NCBI GenBank assembly: GCA_014871385.1
Contig: CM026426.1
Span: 2,801,852 to 2,865,851 of the forward strand
Length of the DNA stretch: 64,000 nucleotides
DNA from: Ceratodon purpureus
Taxonomy: Eukaryota > Streptophyta > Bryopsida > Pseudoditrichales > Ditrichaceae
Direction: 5' to 3'
Shown here: piece after piece, positions 44,095 to 56,996 of the stretch
Position numbering within the stretch: the first letter of the stretch is position 1
How the letters are laid out: every line of letters starts with the position of its first letter
Position numbers and translations under genes: made by a program
The notes under the pieces: generated by a model
Databases searched by the model: none
The model's input: only the letters and a program-made list of their open reading frames with translations
Told to the model about the DNA's origin: nothing

Positions 44095-46998
44095 CTACAC
44101 TGCGCCCATACGTTCTAAGACGCGCATAACTTCATTGTAGCTATAGCTAGGAGCATGCATGAAGAAGTCCTCCTTAGGATCCATCTTGCACATGTATCGA
44201 AGAATATAGTATACGTGTTTGCAATATTTCCATTGCTTTGCCTTTCCAAGAGTCTCCGAAAGCATCTTTACAAAATTTGGGCAAGTGCATTCGGGGAAGT
44301 TCGCAATGGTGATGCGGTACATCTTGTTCCCTCCTGTATTTAAAGTTACCACGCACTCATAACCAGGATAAGGAATAGTGGTTATTCCTGTAACACCGCA
44401 ATAGTCCATGAGAGCGGCGCTTTCCCACTTGTTTCTGTGATCTACAGTGGGTACGTCAAGATTCATTGGAATGGAATGATTATTGTGGAGCGCAGGGTGC
44501 GCATTTGGGTTTGCTGGTTCCATAAAGTGGGACTTGGGAAGTGCCCACTTCGAAGCTCCTTGGTATTGGCGCCTTCGGGACAATTCACCTCACTCCTGCA
44601 ATTGAAATCCAGCCTCCTCAAGATTTAGAAATTCCTGATGAGTAAGATTAGTTCCAATTTTCATAAGCCACACCATTCAGATGCTCGGCCAATCCATAAC
44701 CCAAGTCTTGGTCCCCGCCTTCACGCAACGGCTCGTATCATCGGGGTAGAACCAGAACTCTGCAAGAACAATACGTTTGGTGTGATAGTCTTTCTTCCTC
44801 CCAGAATACGTAGGCGCAGGTGTGCCTTTTGCTCCCCTAGAAATCTTTGCATCGCATTTCTTCCTCGTCTGAGCTTGAAGGGCTTGACATTGTCGTGCTG
44901 ACCGATTTGAAAGGCGAGCAATGTGCCACGTGTTAGGATCACAGTCTGTTTCCTATATAGACGTGGTGTGCTGCACACCACACGTTGGATCCGAAAGTGC
45001 TTCCTCATCCTTGCTCTTCTTGACCTGGTCCCCATGGCAGGTATTGAATAATTCACCTTATCTGAGCGATGTGAGTCGTGAGCTGATCCCAAAGGGAGAT
45101 CAAGCTTCCGCTTTAATGAGCCAAAGATCTCGGCGCCCTCTAGTCCTTTCTCATTTGTTAGCACATCGTCCACTCTAGGATAGGCCTTCATTGCTTCAGT
45201 AATCATGACAGGGTCCAAGCTTCCTTATGTTTGACAAAGTCGAAGCTCTGCTTTATCCGGTCCTTTGCCCCCTCGCCCCCCCTTCAGATACTTCCTGTAC
45301 TGCGTGCTTTGAATGAAGGCGCGCATCATATCATCCACTGTGGCGTCATATAGGCAGTTCCCCGTGTTACCAGATTGTTGTAGCCACTTGTTGTGTATTG
45401 TCTCCGCTAGGTTGCAAGAAGGCATGTCTGCTCGTTCATCAAGCAAGAGATTCTGTTGGAGAAGAAGAGAATTGATTAAGTAAATAGAAGAATTTGATAC
45501 AGGGCTTGCATATGGGCCAAGGTTTAGGATGAGTTACTTACCAACTACATTGCTCCACCCCATTGCGTGTAGCGGTAGTGCCAGAAGACCATCCAGTCGT
45601 TGAGAGCTCGTAATGCAGCGTCCGAGGTGACGCACCCTCCACATTGCCACCATTCTCGGATGACGTTGTACATGTCCTCCCCTCCTCCTGGGTCTTAGTG
45701 TCCTTCCACTACTAGCATAGAGATCTCATTTTCTCTTGATTGTCCGGCTTGATGTGGGCTATCGTCACCCGCTCATGGCACTTGGTCGAGTGAAAAAGAC
45801 AAGTTCGTTCTCCACCTTCCATCTTGTCATTCACGTTTCCGTTGCCGTACACCTTTCGCACAGCATGCGAGTTCGCACCTGCACTGTCCGCCATGAATCC
45901 TTTGAAGTTCGGCTTTAGATGTCCATTGTCCTCCATCACACTGTTCAGGTTGTCCCAGAACAAGGTCTGGGCAGTGGCGTCCTTGGACTGCATATCACAT
46001 AGAGCTATGGTCTTGACTCTGCAATATCTACTATCGTATACATGACACGCCATGGTGCTTTAGTCCTTTACTCATATGACGTGGTCGAACATGATCCACG
46101 AATCTTCAAGGTCTCCCCCAGGCTGCATGCGCTTCACTAGGTCCGTACCACTGCCTGACATTTTGAAGATGAACACCTTCCCTTTCGTCTGGCCTGGAAA
46201 GCGGTTATCGTGGATGAATTTGAAGGCGTTGTACTCCTTCAATCGCATGATGTTATTGACTAGACCATTGTCCTGGCGTAGGAATTTCTTTGTACCTGCA
46301 ACAAAGTGCCCAATGTTTGCATCCGACATGGTCTCAAACTTGTCCATCACCTGAGCCATAGGTGAACCACGAAGGTGATTCTGCCCTAGAATCGCTCGAA
46401 TGAGGTAGTCCGCCAGAAATATCTTACTCGCTCCCAAGACGATGGCAGAGTTCTTCGCATTTGGAGTTCTTCGCACTTGCTCGCCTATGCACTCGTACAT
46501 GAGATCCAAGGTCTCGAGGCTAGATGTTTATGATGCCCGAGATGGATGGCGGCCCGAGTCATGTCTGGATCTTTGCTGGTGACATGGAAGATCCTCGCAG
46601 CACATAATTCTAAACAGACAGGGGGAGTATGGCAGATTTATACACACAAGAGTTGAGTTAGACGGATGCTTCTCTCCTACTAAAATCTGACTTGTGGTAA
46701 GCCCAGCTCACTCAGTGGAATTCACCTTCCTTGGATTCCTATTTATATAATCACAGGTCAAGTTCAGGCACTGAAGATGGCCCGTACAGTTAGATTTGGG
46801 AAACTTGAGGCCGAAGTCATTCTGAACATTTGTGGTCATAGTCCTACACCACGTGTGCCTGTCCTATTGCGTCCCCATTCCATCCAACTCTCCACTGAAT
46901 GTCGTGGGGATGTTCTCACGGAGAGGAGGCAACTCGAAGATCTTGTCACCATCATAGGTTGCGGGAAGGTAATTCACTTCTACATGCTCGAGGGTAGC
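44095..46998 (-). pseudogene. MULE/SWIM gene, 3' part (split by element B)
   Basis: Minus-strand coding blocks in family order. Just left of element B: DFAT is continued by LEHVEVNYLPATYDGDKIFELPPL. Then FGLKFPKSNCTGHLQC (about 46800), a domain with LVKRMQPGGDLEDSWIMFDHV (about 46100), a transposase-like core with MADSAGANSHAVRKVYG (about 45895) and ERTCLFH (about 45805), WWQCGGCVTSDAALRALNDW (about 45640), and a SWIM zinc finger CTCPNF...CKHVYYIL (about 44290-44200). An 89-nt GT-AG intron fits at 45453-45541 (GTAAGT to CAACAG) and restores the expected frame. A few frame changes elsewhere suggest decay or missed introns. This is a MULE-type transposase-like family known from plant genomes; whether it is mobile or domesticated is open. 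Confidence 0.65.
46994..46998 (+). repeat. Target-site duplication of element B, left copy
   Basis: GTAGC, identical to 62066-62070 on the right of the 3' LTR. Confidence 0.9.
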
Positions 46999-47805
46999 TG
47001 TTAACTGGGGATTTAAGGTAGTAGAATAGAGGGGCACTAAAACTGTAGGGGAGCAGTAAAACTGCAGTTACTGGGGGGGGGCAGTAAACTGTTAAGTTAC
47101 TGTCCTGCCCTGTAGTAACTTTGTTGGATGAAAACTGCCTGTTTTGGATGAAAACTGCCAGATGGATGAAAATTGTCAGATGGATGAAATCTGGTGGTTG
47201 GATGAAATCTGGTGGTCGGATGAAAACTGTTGGCAGTTAGGGTTTTGGGGGTGGCGGCTAGGGTTTTGGATGGGGTTGTGGGAGAGGGGGCTGCGAGGCT
47301 CATTCTCTCTCTCTCCCTCTCAGTTCAGAGCTCTCAGATGGTAGTTTGGGTGTAGGACATGTTGTAGGACTGTAGGAGGATGCTGTTAGAGCAGTTTTCA
47401 GGATCCTGGGGGGTCCAGATAGTGATATCAGTAGGGAGCAGAATCATGTACGGATTTACAGTGAGTAAAGGGAAGGAATTGATTACATTGGGTGTAAATG
47501 TCTGAAATTGCAGTTATGAGTGCTTGAGGGACCAGGTTAGTGGATTCACCTGGTGGGTCCAGTAGATCTGGTGTTTAAATGAGTGGGTATTGTAGATCAG
47601 ACCAAGGAGAGTAGAAAAATGTATCAGATCTAGGAAAATACCATCAGGATTTGAGTAGATCTAAGTTGGCAGTTTCAGATCTCGGACCCGGATTCAGGGC
47701 AGTTTCAGGGCAGTTTCAGGGACAGTACAGAATTTTTCGCAGGATTTCAGAGAGCTTTAGGACAGTATTCATTTTTGAAGGAGTAAGAAAAATATTCCTT
47801 TCACA
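46999..47805 (+). repeat. 5' LTR of element B
   Basis: 807 bp, TGTTAACTGG to TTTCACA, identical to 61259-62065 except at one base. It contains about five short tandem units of the type GGATGAAAACTG (about 47125-47232). Confidence 0.97.
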
Positions 47806-47806
47806 T

Positions 47807-47818
47807 TGGCGACCATGC
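47807..47818 (+). other. Primer-binding site of element B
   Basis: TGGCGACCATGC starts 1 bp after the LTR; the same motif follows the LTRs of B' and C. The tRNA is not identified. Confidence 0.6.
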
Positions 47819-49001
47819 AACAGTTCAAACCATGTGGCTCTAGCTGCACACACCAGGACAGTACCAGATCCGTATTGTTCTAGGGGTGACCGGTACAGTG
47901 GCGATCCAGGGTTTGGGGGGAGCAGATCTGACAGTTCCAGGAAGCAGATCTGCACCAGTGGCAGTCACAGTGACCAGATTTGTGACAGTCAGGTTACTGT
48001 GACCAGATCTGGAACAGTAAGAGTTTTTGAAGCAGTCATGGGAGGAGTTTCATCTGTGACACCAGGAGCAGTGCAGACAAGATCAGTCGGGACCAGACAA
48101 GAGCCAGCTGGAGAGGAGGCGCATCTCTGGAGCTGAGGGCAGCTCTACAGCAAAAGGGGGATAGTCAGCCAGGACCAGGTAAGTTGCTGTTTCCCACTGA
48201 TTTGAGGTTACATTGCAAGGAACAGTAGGCTGAATGTATGACCAGCAGTAAAAAAACGGAGCAGTCAGTAAAAACAGTCATAGATCTACTGTCTACGTAA
48301 ATGGGCAGAAAGTAAAAATGTCGCAGTAAAAAATGAGGTAAAAAACAGAGCAGTCAAAAAATCGCAGTAAAAACGATGCAGTAAAAAATTGAGGTAAAAA
48401 TGGCACAGTAAAAAATTAAGGTAAAAATGACGCAGTAAAAAATTAAAGTAAAAAGGTGGCAGTAAAAATGAACACCAGGAAAAAGGAAGGAAAGGAACCT
48501 AGGGACCAGTGATAGGAGTCTGGGAAGGAAACTGGACCTAAAAATCACTAGATCTAGGAAAAAAAGAAAAAACAGTCAAACTGGACCAGGACAGTGAAAA
48601 ACTGGACCAGTTTCACTGAAAACTGTAAAGGCAGTACTGGAGGGTCCAGGACAGACCTTTTGGAAAACACTGTAAAACTGTATTGCTAAGAAATCTGGTA
48701 TAATTCTAGACTAAGGATAACCTTGAAAACCTAAAAGGCAGTTAGGACCAACCTAAGTAGGAGCAGTAGCTACTGACAGACCCACAAAGGACCAGACTGG
48801 GGTGGCAGACGGCTGTACTGACAGGGACCAGGAGTACGGAGGACTAGTACCGGCAGGGACCAGAGGAGGACTGGGACAGAGATCCACATTACCTACCCAA
48901 GAGATCACCTGGAAGGGCAGACTCGACTTACTGGAGGAGCAGACAGACCAGAAGACCACCAGCAGGAAGGACCAGGAGGGAGGAGCAGTAACTGCCCTAT
49001 C
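47819..49001 (+). other. Leader of element B between primer site and gag
   Basis: 1.2 kb without a conserved ORF. It holds a polypurine-like AAAAGGGGGATAG (48152-48164), a GCAGTAAAAA-type repeat field (about 48250-48475), and many GGACCAG words. The leader of B' has the same layout, so the structure is a family trait and may include packaging signals (inference). Confidence 0.6.
48250..48475 (+). repeat. Degenerate GCAGTAAAAA tandem repeats in the B leader
   Basis: About a dozen irregular units of the type CAGTAAAAA(A)T with G/A-rich spacers. A shorter equivalent lies in B' at about 15770-15850. Non-coding. Confidence 0.7.
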
Positions 49002-52000
49002 ATGGAAGGCGACTACCAAGGATGGGACAAGGAAGAGTTGGCTAGGAGACAGGCAGCAGAGAGGCTGGCCAGATACGAGCTCAGGGAGCAGCAGAGAGCA
49101 GCAGTTGAACCAGGCAGGAACATGGGGGGGCAGCCCAGTTCTGAGGAGAGCATTGCCAAAGGAAAGACCAGGGACTTGATTGACATGGACCTGGTGGGCG
49201 AAAATTCAAGCCAGGAGACACTGCTTGGAGTAAGCAGGAGGACCGGATCAGCTAAGGGCGAACCTGGTCCCAGTTTCAAGAACTGGCAGGAGGATGAAGA
49301 GATCAGGAAGTATGATGGCACAATGCCATCACCAAGGACCAGCAGAAGGGAGTTTCCAAGACCAGGAGGTGGAGACGTCCATCACAGTTGGAATCCTCAA
49401 CTGGAGACAGCAGTAGCATACGACCAGTTTCAAGAGGAGCAGAGGAGGAACACCAGCCGACCTAATACACCAAGACCAGGAATACAGACACCAGGAGACT
49501 TGGGGGAGACGCTGGAGACACTGAGGAAGAAACTGGACCAGGTCAGGAGTGAAGACAGGGCTTCAGGAGAGGCAGTACCCAATTCAGACCCGACCAGGAC
49601 CAGCAGACAAGGACAGCAGACCACCAGGAAGCAGACAGTCCAGTTCGTCCAGGACCAGTTCCAAGGACCAGAGCAGGATGAAGAAGAGGAAGACAGGAGA
49701 CAACAGGAGCAGTTCAAAGCCCAACAGCAAGCTAGGAGACAGGCTGAGAGGGCCAGAAGGGACCAGCAGACCATGGAAGAGGTGTACAGACACCAGATGG
49801 AGGAGCTAGGACAAGCCACCAGGTTCAAGGAAACCATGCAGGCTTGGGAGCAGAAGAATAGGGAAGAAATTTAAATGAAGGAAGCCATGAAGCTATGGCA
49901 GGAGACCAAGAGGATAGAGGAGCAGGACCAGGAGAGACAGAGGCAGGAAGCCCTTAGATCCTGGCAGGAGGCTCAAAGGAGGGAAGAAATCAAGCAGGCA
50001 GCAGAGAAGCAGGAAGCCATGCAGCAGGACCTGCTACGCCAGGAGGCCATGCGCCTATGGCAGGAGGCCCAGAGACTGGAGGACCAGAAGAAAAAGGAGG
50101 AAGAGAGACAAGAAGCAACCCGCCAGTCTACCATGTACAGGTGGCAGGAGGTGTTGAGGGAGGAAAGTCAGAAATTACCGGCCCAGCAGAAGGACATGTG
50201 GCCAGGATATGAACAATGTGAGGTACCAGGTGGAAGATCGGGTCCAGCAAAATCAGCAGAAGTGATGGGGGTACCAGTACCAGCAACTGCTATACCCCAG
50301 GGACCAGTAGAGAGCCATTTCCACCACCAGACAAGACCAGCAGGTCCATCGGGAGGAGGAGCAGCATCATCAACCTATGTGGACCACCTGACTGGTGATC
50401 TATACCAGCCAGAGGCACCCCAGTTAGTGTACTGGCCAGGTGGGGGAGCAGAGGTGGGAGCAGGAGCCAACAATCCAGGGACAGGATTCCGAAGATCAGC
50501 TGAGGCAGTTGGAGGAACATCATATGGGTCCAGACCACCAGTGGGGGGTGGAGTACCAGTGGCAACAGCAGCCAGCAGTTACTCAGACCGGCCGGTACTA
50601 CCAGTCTACCCACCAGTTGGAAGGCCAGGTATACCACCAGTCTACCCACCAGTTGGAAGGCCAGGTATACCACCAGTATACCCACCAGATGGAAGGCCAG
50701 GTATAGGACCAGTGTACCCACCAGTTGGAGGACCAGTGTACCCACCAGTTGGAGAACCAGTGTACCCAGCACCTACAGGACCAGGCTACCCACCAGCTAC
50801 AGGACCAGTATACCCACTAGCTACAGGACCAGTATACCCACCAGTTGGAGGACCGGTCGGACTACCAGCATCAGGACCAGTAAGTATGGCACATAGGAAG
50901 CCACTGCCATACTCCAAGTACAAAGAAGGTACAAATCCTGATGCTCATATTCGTCAGTTTGAGCGCACTTTGTGGCACAATGGGGAAACTGATGAGCAGG
51001 TTATCATTAACCTGATGGGTACCACCTTACTGGATAAGGTCGGGGCCTGGTATGAGAATTTTCTGGAGAGTCACCTTTACTGCTCATGGGAAGAAGTCAA
51101 GGCAGCCTTCAGGAGAAGGTACAGGGACCAGACAACCGATGAAGCAGTTTACAGGGAGTTGAAGTCCTTCAAGCAGGCAGATAGGGAGAAGGTGCAGGAT
51201 TACTATGACAGGTTTATGACCCTGATCAAGTGTTTGCAGTCAGATCCTGGAGAAGGATTCCGAATTACAAATTTCAGGGCAGGTTTACTGGAGTACATCA
51301 AGATTACGACCAGTATTGCACCAGTGAAGACCCTGACAGAACTGGTGGATGCTGCTCTGAGGTGTGAAGAAAACTGCACCGATTCAAGTGGCAAGCCAAC
51401 CAAGATTGAAGTCAAGAAAGTGGAGACCACCAGTAAGCCAGCGACTGTGACCAGGAAAGAACCAGGTCCGGATGCTCCTAGGCGAATCTGTGGTACATGT
51501 AAAAAAATGGGCCATGAAGATCGTGACTGCTGGTACAATCCAGCAAATCAGAGGGGTCCAGGTATGAAGAAAGAAGGAGAGGAACCAGTAGGGGTGAATG
51601 AAGTGTCTGCCCCAAAACCAACAGCCACCTACAACAGTAACTACAACCAGGGGTACCAGCGGTCATCTAACACCAGGGCAGGTAATGGCCAGCAAGGTAG
51701 TTTTGGAGACAAGCCTGAATGTTGTTATTTGTGTGGTGGAACAGGGCATAGGAGCTGGAACTGCCCTCTGAAGGCCCAGTGGGACCAGTTTCGGACACAA
51801 GGGGACCAGGGAACCAAGAAACCGGACCACCAGGTAAACAACGTAGAGATTGAGTTACTGGAGGATCCGGAGGACCAGGTAAACGTGGCCAGTATGACCA
51901 GGGCCCAGAGGAGGAAGGCAGGACTGCCTCCAATTGAAGACCAGTCAAAGGTACCCGAACCAAGGAAGGTTAGGACCAGAGAAGACTGGCAGGAGGAGGA

Positions 52001-55000
52001 ACGACTCAGGAACTCTATGATAGAGACCCTGAAGGAAATTCAACTCAAGGAGGAAGAGGAGGCTAGAGCAGCAGAGCAGGCCAAACCAGTTCAACCACCA
52101 GAAGATAAGGACACAGCTGAAGGAAATTTACTGGACAATGATTGGGCAGGATTTCCGGATTCTGATGCCCTTGATTACAGTATGAAGACTGAGCAACCTG
52201 GACCAGCAGTACCGGCAGGGACCAGTATAGAGGGGGACCAGGGGCAGTACTACACAAAACTGGTGGGCAGGAAGATACTGGACAGTCCAGTTACAGTGTC
52301 TTTGGGGCAGTTACTGAAGGTAGCTCCCAATATCACTGATTATGTCAAGGCACACCTGTTCCCGGAATCGGGACCAGACAAGAATTCTGGACCAGACCCG
52401 ACACCAGCAGTGAAGCCAAGGACCAGTACACCAGGTAAGCCGGATTTAATTAGCAGTTTGGCTATAGATGTTGACAGGGAACTGCCGGTGTTGACTGTGC
52501 AGGTTGGCAACGGGACCCTGGACAATGTACTGCTGGATGGTGGATCTGGTGTCAACCTGATCACTGAAGAGGAGCGTAAGCGATTGGGATTGAAGAACCC
52601 CCAGCCTGCACCCTTCAGATTGAGAATGGCAGACCAGACAGTGGTAGATCCGGTGGGGCTGATTCGAAATGTGAAGATCCACATTCATGGTATCCCTTAC
52701 CTTATCACCTTGACTGTAATTAAAAACAAGGAGGTCAATGAAGCATATAGTATGCTGTTAGGTCGTCCTTGGTTGATTGATGCTAAGGTAAATCATGACT
52801 GGGGTAATAATCTGGTTACAATCAGAGGTAATGGGACAGTAAAAACTGTCTCAGTCAGTCAGAGGAAGGGGCCCAGGCCAAAACTGCCTGAGGTCCTGGT
52901 CTGTTATAATTTCACCGAAGGACTAACAGACGAGGAGGAAGCAAGATGGTTGGCTACAGAACAGGATCTAATGGCCATCGGGACAGTCACTATACCACGA
53001 CTGGACCAGGACCCGGACCAGTTCAAGGCCAAGGACCAGGACCAGTCTAAGTTAAAGGACCAGGGGCGGGACCAGTTCAAGCCACAACACCAGGATCAGG
53101 ACCAATTCAAGCCACAACACCAGGATCAGGACCAGTTCAAGTCCAAGGATCAAGATCAGGACCAGTTAAAAGTAAAGGACCAGAAGAGGGACCAGTTCAA
53201 GGCCAGGTCCAAGGACCAGGACCAGAGCCAGGACCAGTCAGAGCACCAGGAGGGGGGACCAGGTCGAGCCTATCCAGACCAGTTCTACACCTTTGAGGAG
53301 GGGGATATTGAGGTAGATGAGACACCAGCCAGGGAGAAGGTGTTGAAATTGAAGATCGCTGCCTGGACCCTACCGGAGTCGGAGCAGCTAAGGAAGATGA
53401 ATCTGGGGACAGAGGAGGACCCCCAGTATGTGCGAATTAATGCCCATATCAGTCCAGAGCAGGCCCGGGAGGCAGAGGCCCTGTTCAGGGAATACAAGGA
53501 TGTGTTTGCCTGGACCTACAAGGACCTGAAGGGTATCCCGCCATCGATTGCACAGCACAGGATAGAGCTGGAGAAGGACATACCACCAGCACACCAGGCC
53601 AGATATCGGATGAATCCGAACTACGCCAGTATTGTGAAGCAGGATCTGGACAAACTGCTCCAGGCCGGGTTCATAGCACCAGTGGAGGATGCCACCTGGT
53701 TATCACCCATTGTTATTGTGCCTAAGAAAAATGGAAAATTGAGAATTTGCATTGATTTTCGAAAGTTGAATGCTGCTACAAAAAAGGATCCTTACCCACT
53801 GCCATTTACTGAGGAGGTGTTGGATTCTGTGGCAGGACATGAGCAGTATTCATTTCTGGACGGGTACTCCGGGTACCACCAGATTCAGATAGCACCAGAG
53901 GACCGGTACAAGACTGCCTTTGTGACTGACTGGGGGGCCTTTGTCTGGGTGGTGATGCCATTCGGGCTAAAGAATGCTCCACCGACCTACCAGAGGGCAG
54001 TAAACCGTGCTTTTCGTGATTTTATTGGTGAATTCATGAAACTGTTTTTGGATGATTTCAGTGTTTACAGTGACATAATCAGTCATCTGGTTAAGTTGAG
54101 GCAGTGTTTCCAGAAATGTCGGGAGTATGGCATAAGCCTGAACCCGGAAAAATGTGCTTTACTGGTGTTTTCTGGTATCATCCTGGGCCATATTGTGTCC
54201 CAGGAAGGTAAGTTTCCGGACCCCAAGAAAATTGAGGCCATTGAAAAAATGCCTAGACCCCAGAAACCGGTTGATATCCAGGTTTTTAACGGTTTTGCCC
54301 AGTTTAACAGGTGTTACATCAAGGCCTATGCCCAGATCATGGAGCCCATCACCAGGCTGATGAGGAAGACTGAGGACTTTATCTGGTCCCACCAGTGTGA
54401 ACAGGCCTGGTTGAAGATCAAGGAGCAGTACCAGAATGCACCGATCCTGATTGCCCCCAGATGGGACCTGGAGTTTCATGTGCATACTGATGCCTCGAAC
54501 ATTGCAGTCGGGGTGATGCTGGCCCAGAACCCAACAGGGAAGTGTGACCAGCCGATTTCTTATGCCAGCAGACTTTTGAATTCTGCTAAGAAAAATTACA
54601 GTACTACTGAAAGAGAGGCCTTAGCTATGGTTTATGCTCTGAACAAGTATAGACATTATTTACTGGGCAATAAGCTTGTTTTTTATGTTGACCATATGGC
54701 ACTGGTGTATCTGGTCAACAAACCGCAGGTATCGGGCCGGATTGCGAGGTGGCTGCTGCTGTTTCAGGAGTTTGAGTTCACTGTGGTGTATAAGCCAGGG
54801 AAGAACCATGGAGTAGCAGATGCACTGTCCAGACTGCCCAATGGAGAACCAGCAACTGGTGTTGAGGACCAGACCAGTGATGCCAGTTTGTTTTATGTGA
54901 AGCCGGAATGGTTAGAGGATGTCAATTCTTACCTTAAAACTGGTGTTGTACGGCAGGATTTGACCAGGGAGGAGCAGCGGAAACTGGTCCTCAAGGCACT

Positions 55001-56915
55001 GCCATACACCCGGATCCGGGGGGTACTGCACAAGAGGGGCCAGGATCTGGTCCTCAGGAGGGTACTGGACCCGGTCGAGGCCGAAACAGTGATGAAGGAG
55101 ATGCATTATGGAGCGGCTGGTGGTCATTTTTCACAGGAGATCACCACCAGGAAAATACTGGATGCCGGGTACTGGTGGCCAGCAGTACACAGAGATGTTT
55201 CTGAGTACTGTAAGGCCTGTGACCGGTGTCAGAGGGTTGGAGGCATGGCGAATACTGGACTGGCCACCCTAGTGACCAGTATGCCAGCAGAGCCATTCAT
55301 GAAATGGGGGCTGGATTTTATAGGACCAGTCAAGCCTATGGCTGCCCGGTCAGGTAACAGGTACATACTGGTGGCTACAGATTATGCTACCAAATGGGTG
55401 GAGGCCCGGGCGTTAAGGACAAATTCGGCAGCAGTAACTGCTAAGTTCCTGTATGAGCAGATACTCACCAGGTACGGGTGTCCATTGACATTGGTCAGTG
55501 ACCAGGGCTCTCATTTCATCAATGAGGCAATTGAACACCTGGTGGAGCATTTTCTGCTCCAGCACCGGACTTCTACGACCTACTACCCCCGGGGTAATGG
55601 CCAGGCAGAGTCGACCAACAAGGTAATTGGCCAACTGCTCAGCAAACTGGTCAATGAGAAGAGGACAGATTGGGATGAACACCTGCCTACAGTGTTGTTT
55701 TCCTACAGGACTGCTTTCAAGGTGACCACCGGGTATACACCATTTCAACTGGTGTATGGGCTCCATCCATTGATGCCCACGGAATACTTAGTTCCGACCA
55801 GGAGGACCAGTATGGAGACTGATTATACACCAGCCAGGGTACTACAGGCCAGGATAGCAGACCTGGAGCAGATGGATACCACCAGACAGGATGCACAGGA
55901 GCAGGCAGGGACCCGACAGTGGAGCAGGTCACTCTGGAGCCAGCAGCATTACAAGAGGAAGGATTTTCAGATTGGGGACTATGTACTCTGGTATCCCAAG
56001 GGGCACAAGGAGCATGTGGGCAAATTCAAGAGCAGGTGGTTTGGACCTTACAGGGTCCAGTATAGGCTGCCTAACAACACTGCTCTTTTGGTTTCAGTGC
56101 AGAATTTCGAGCCGGACCCGGTGATTGTCAACATCAACAAGCTGAAGCCTTACCGGTTTTATGACCAGGACCAGCTTGTTACTGTAACACCAGGTGATTC
56201 GACCAAGGGACTGGTCGAACAGCAAAAGGGGGATAGTGTGCAAGCAGGCCAGGGTGGGACCAGTTCGGGTGACCAAGCAGGCCAGGAAGGGACCAGTTTG
56301 GGTGACCAGGAAAGTACCAGCACCAGACAACGACATGCACCAGAAACACAGGACCAGGACATCCGACGCACCAGGGACCAGGACAAACGACAAGACCAGC
56401 AAGACAGGACCAGACAGGACCAGGACAGGCAAGACCAGCAAGACAGGATCAGACAAGACCAGCAAGACAAGACCAGACAGGACCAGGACAGAACAAATGA
56501 AGAGGGGCAGGAAGAAATCCCACAGCAGCAGAACAGGTTGAAGGGGGACCAGGAAGTAGACAAAGGGGATGAGGGCGAAATTAGTGAAAAAAATAAAGAA
56601 AAAAGAGGAAATAATCAAAAAGAAAAAAATAATGAAAAAGAGGAAGCAATCAAAAAAGGAGCAGAAGAGAAAGAAAGGAAGCAGCCAGCAGTACTATGTG
56701 GAGTAATGGAGGTCATCCCAGTCCAAGAGCGACACGTGGCAGAGGCGATGTTACAGCTAGGGGGGCGGCCAATAAAGGAAGAGGATGAAGAAAATTCATC
56801 CAGTCAACAGATTTCATCCATCATGGATGAAAAACGGCTACTAACCCTAAAACCTGTTTTCAGTTATTGGTGGTGTAGGGTTAACCGAGCCACAAATGAA
56901 GTAGAGGAAAGCTGA
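49002..56915 (+). CDS. gag-pol: Element B gag-pol polyprotein
   Basis: It starts at ATG 49002 ([16 protein letters not shown]). In order: a very long Gln/Glu/Arg-rich helical N-terminus, a Pro-rich YPPVG repeat region (about 50580-50880), the Gag core (about 50910-51370; [20 protein letters not shown]), CCHC boxes [14 protein letters not shown] (about 51490) and [14 protein letters not shown] (about 51720), and protease with DGGSG (about 52537) and LLGRPWL (about 52755). Then a Lys/Asp/Gln repeat linker (about 53000-53260), RT (about 53560-54200, catalytic box FLDD at 54045-54056), RNase H (about 54480-54830), integrase with HHCC finger (about 55104-55241) and DDE residues near 55313, 55496 and 55610, a GPYRVQYRL module (about 56045), and a Gln/Asp-rich tail of about 250 residues. 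No chromodomain. Gag is much longer than usual for Ty3 elements. About one break. Confidence 0.93.
50580..50880 (+). repeat. Pro-rich tandem repeats in B Gag
   Basis: Units encoding [12 protein letters not shown] and shorter VYPPVGGP variants, about 36 and 24 bp long. They end just before the Gag core. B' has a decayed version at about 17990-18150. Confidence 0.85.
53000..53260 (+). repeat. Lys/Asp/Gln tandem repeats between protease and RT of B
   Basis: Units encoding DQDQFKPQH and similar, about 24-30 bp, rich in GGACCAG. Likely a flexible, highly charged linker; the array may vary between copies by slippage (inference). Confidence 0.8.
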
Positions 56916-56996
56916 AGAAGGGTTCGGGTGGGTCAGTCAGGGGCAGAACGAGCACCAAGAGCCAGCACCCACGGCTCGCTGGAACGGACTTGGGAG

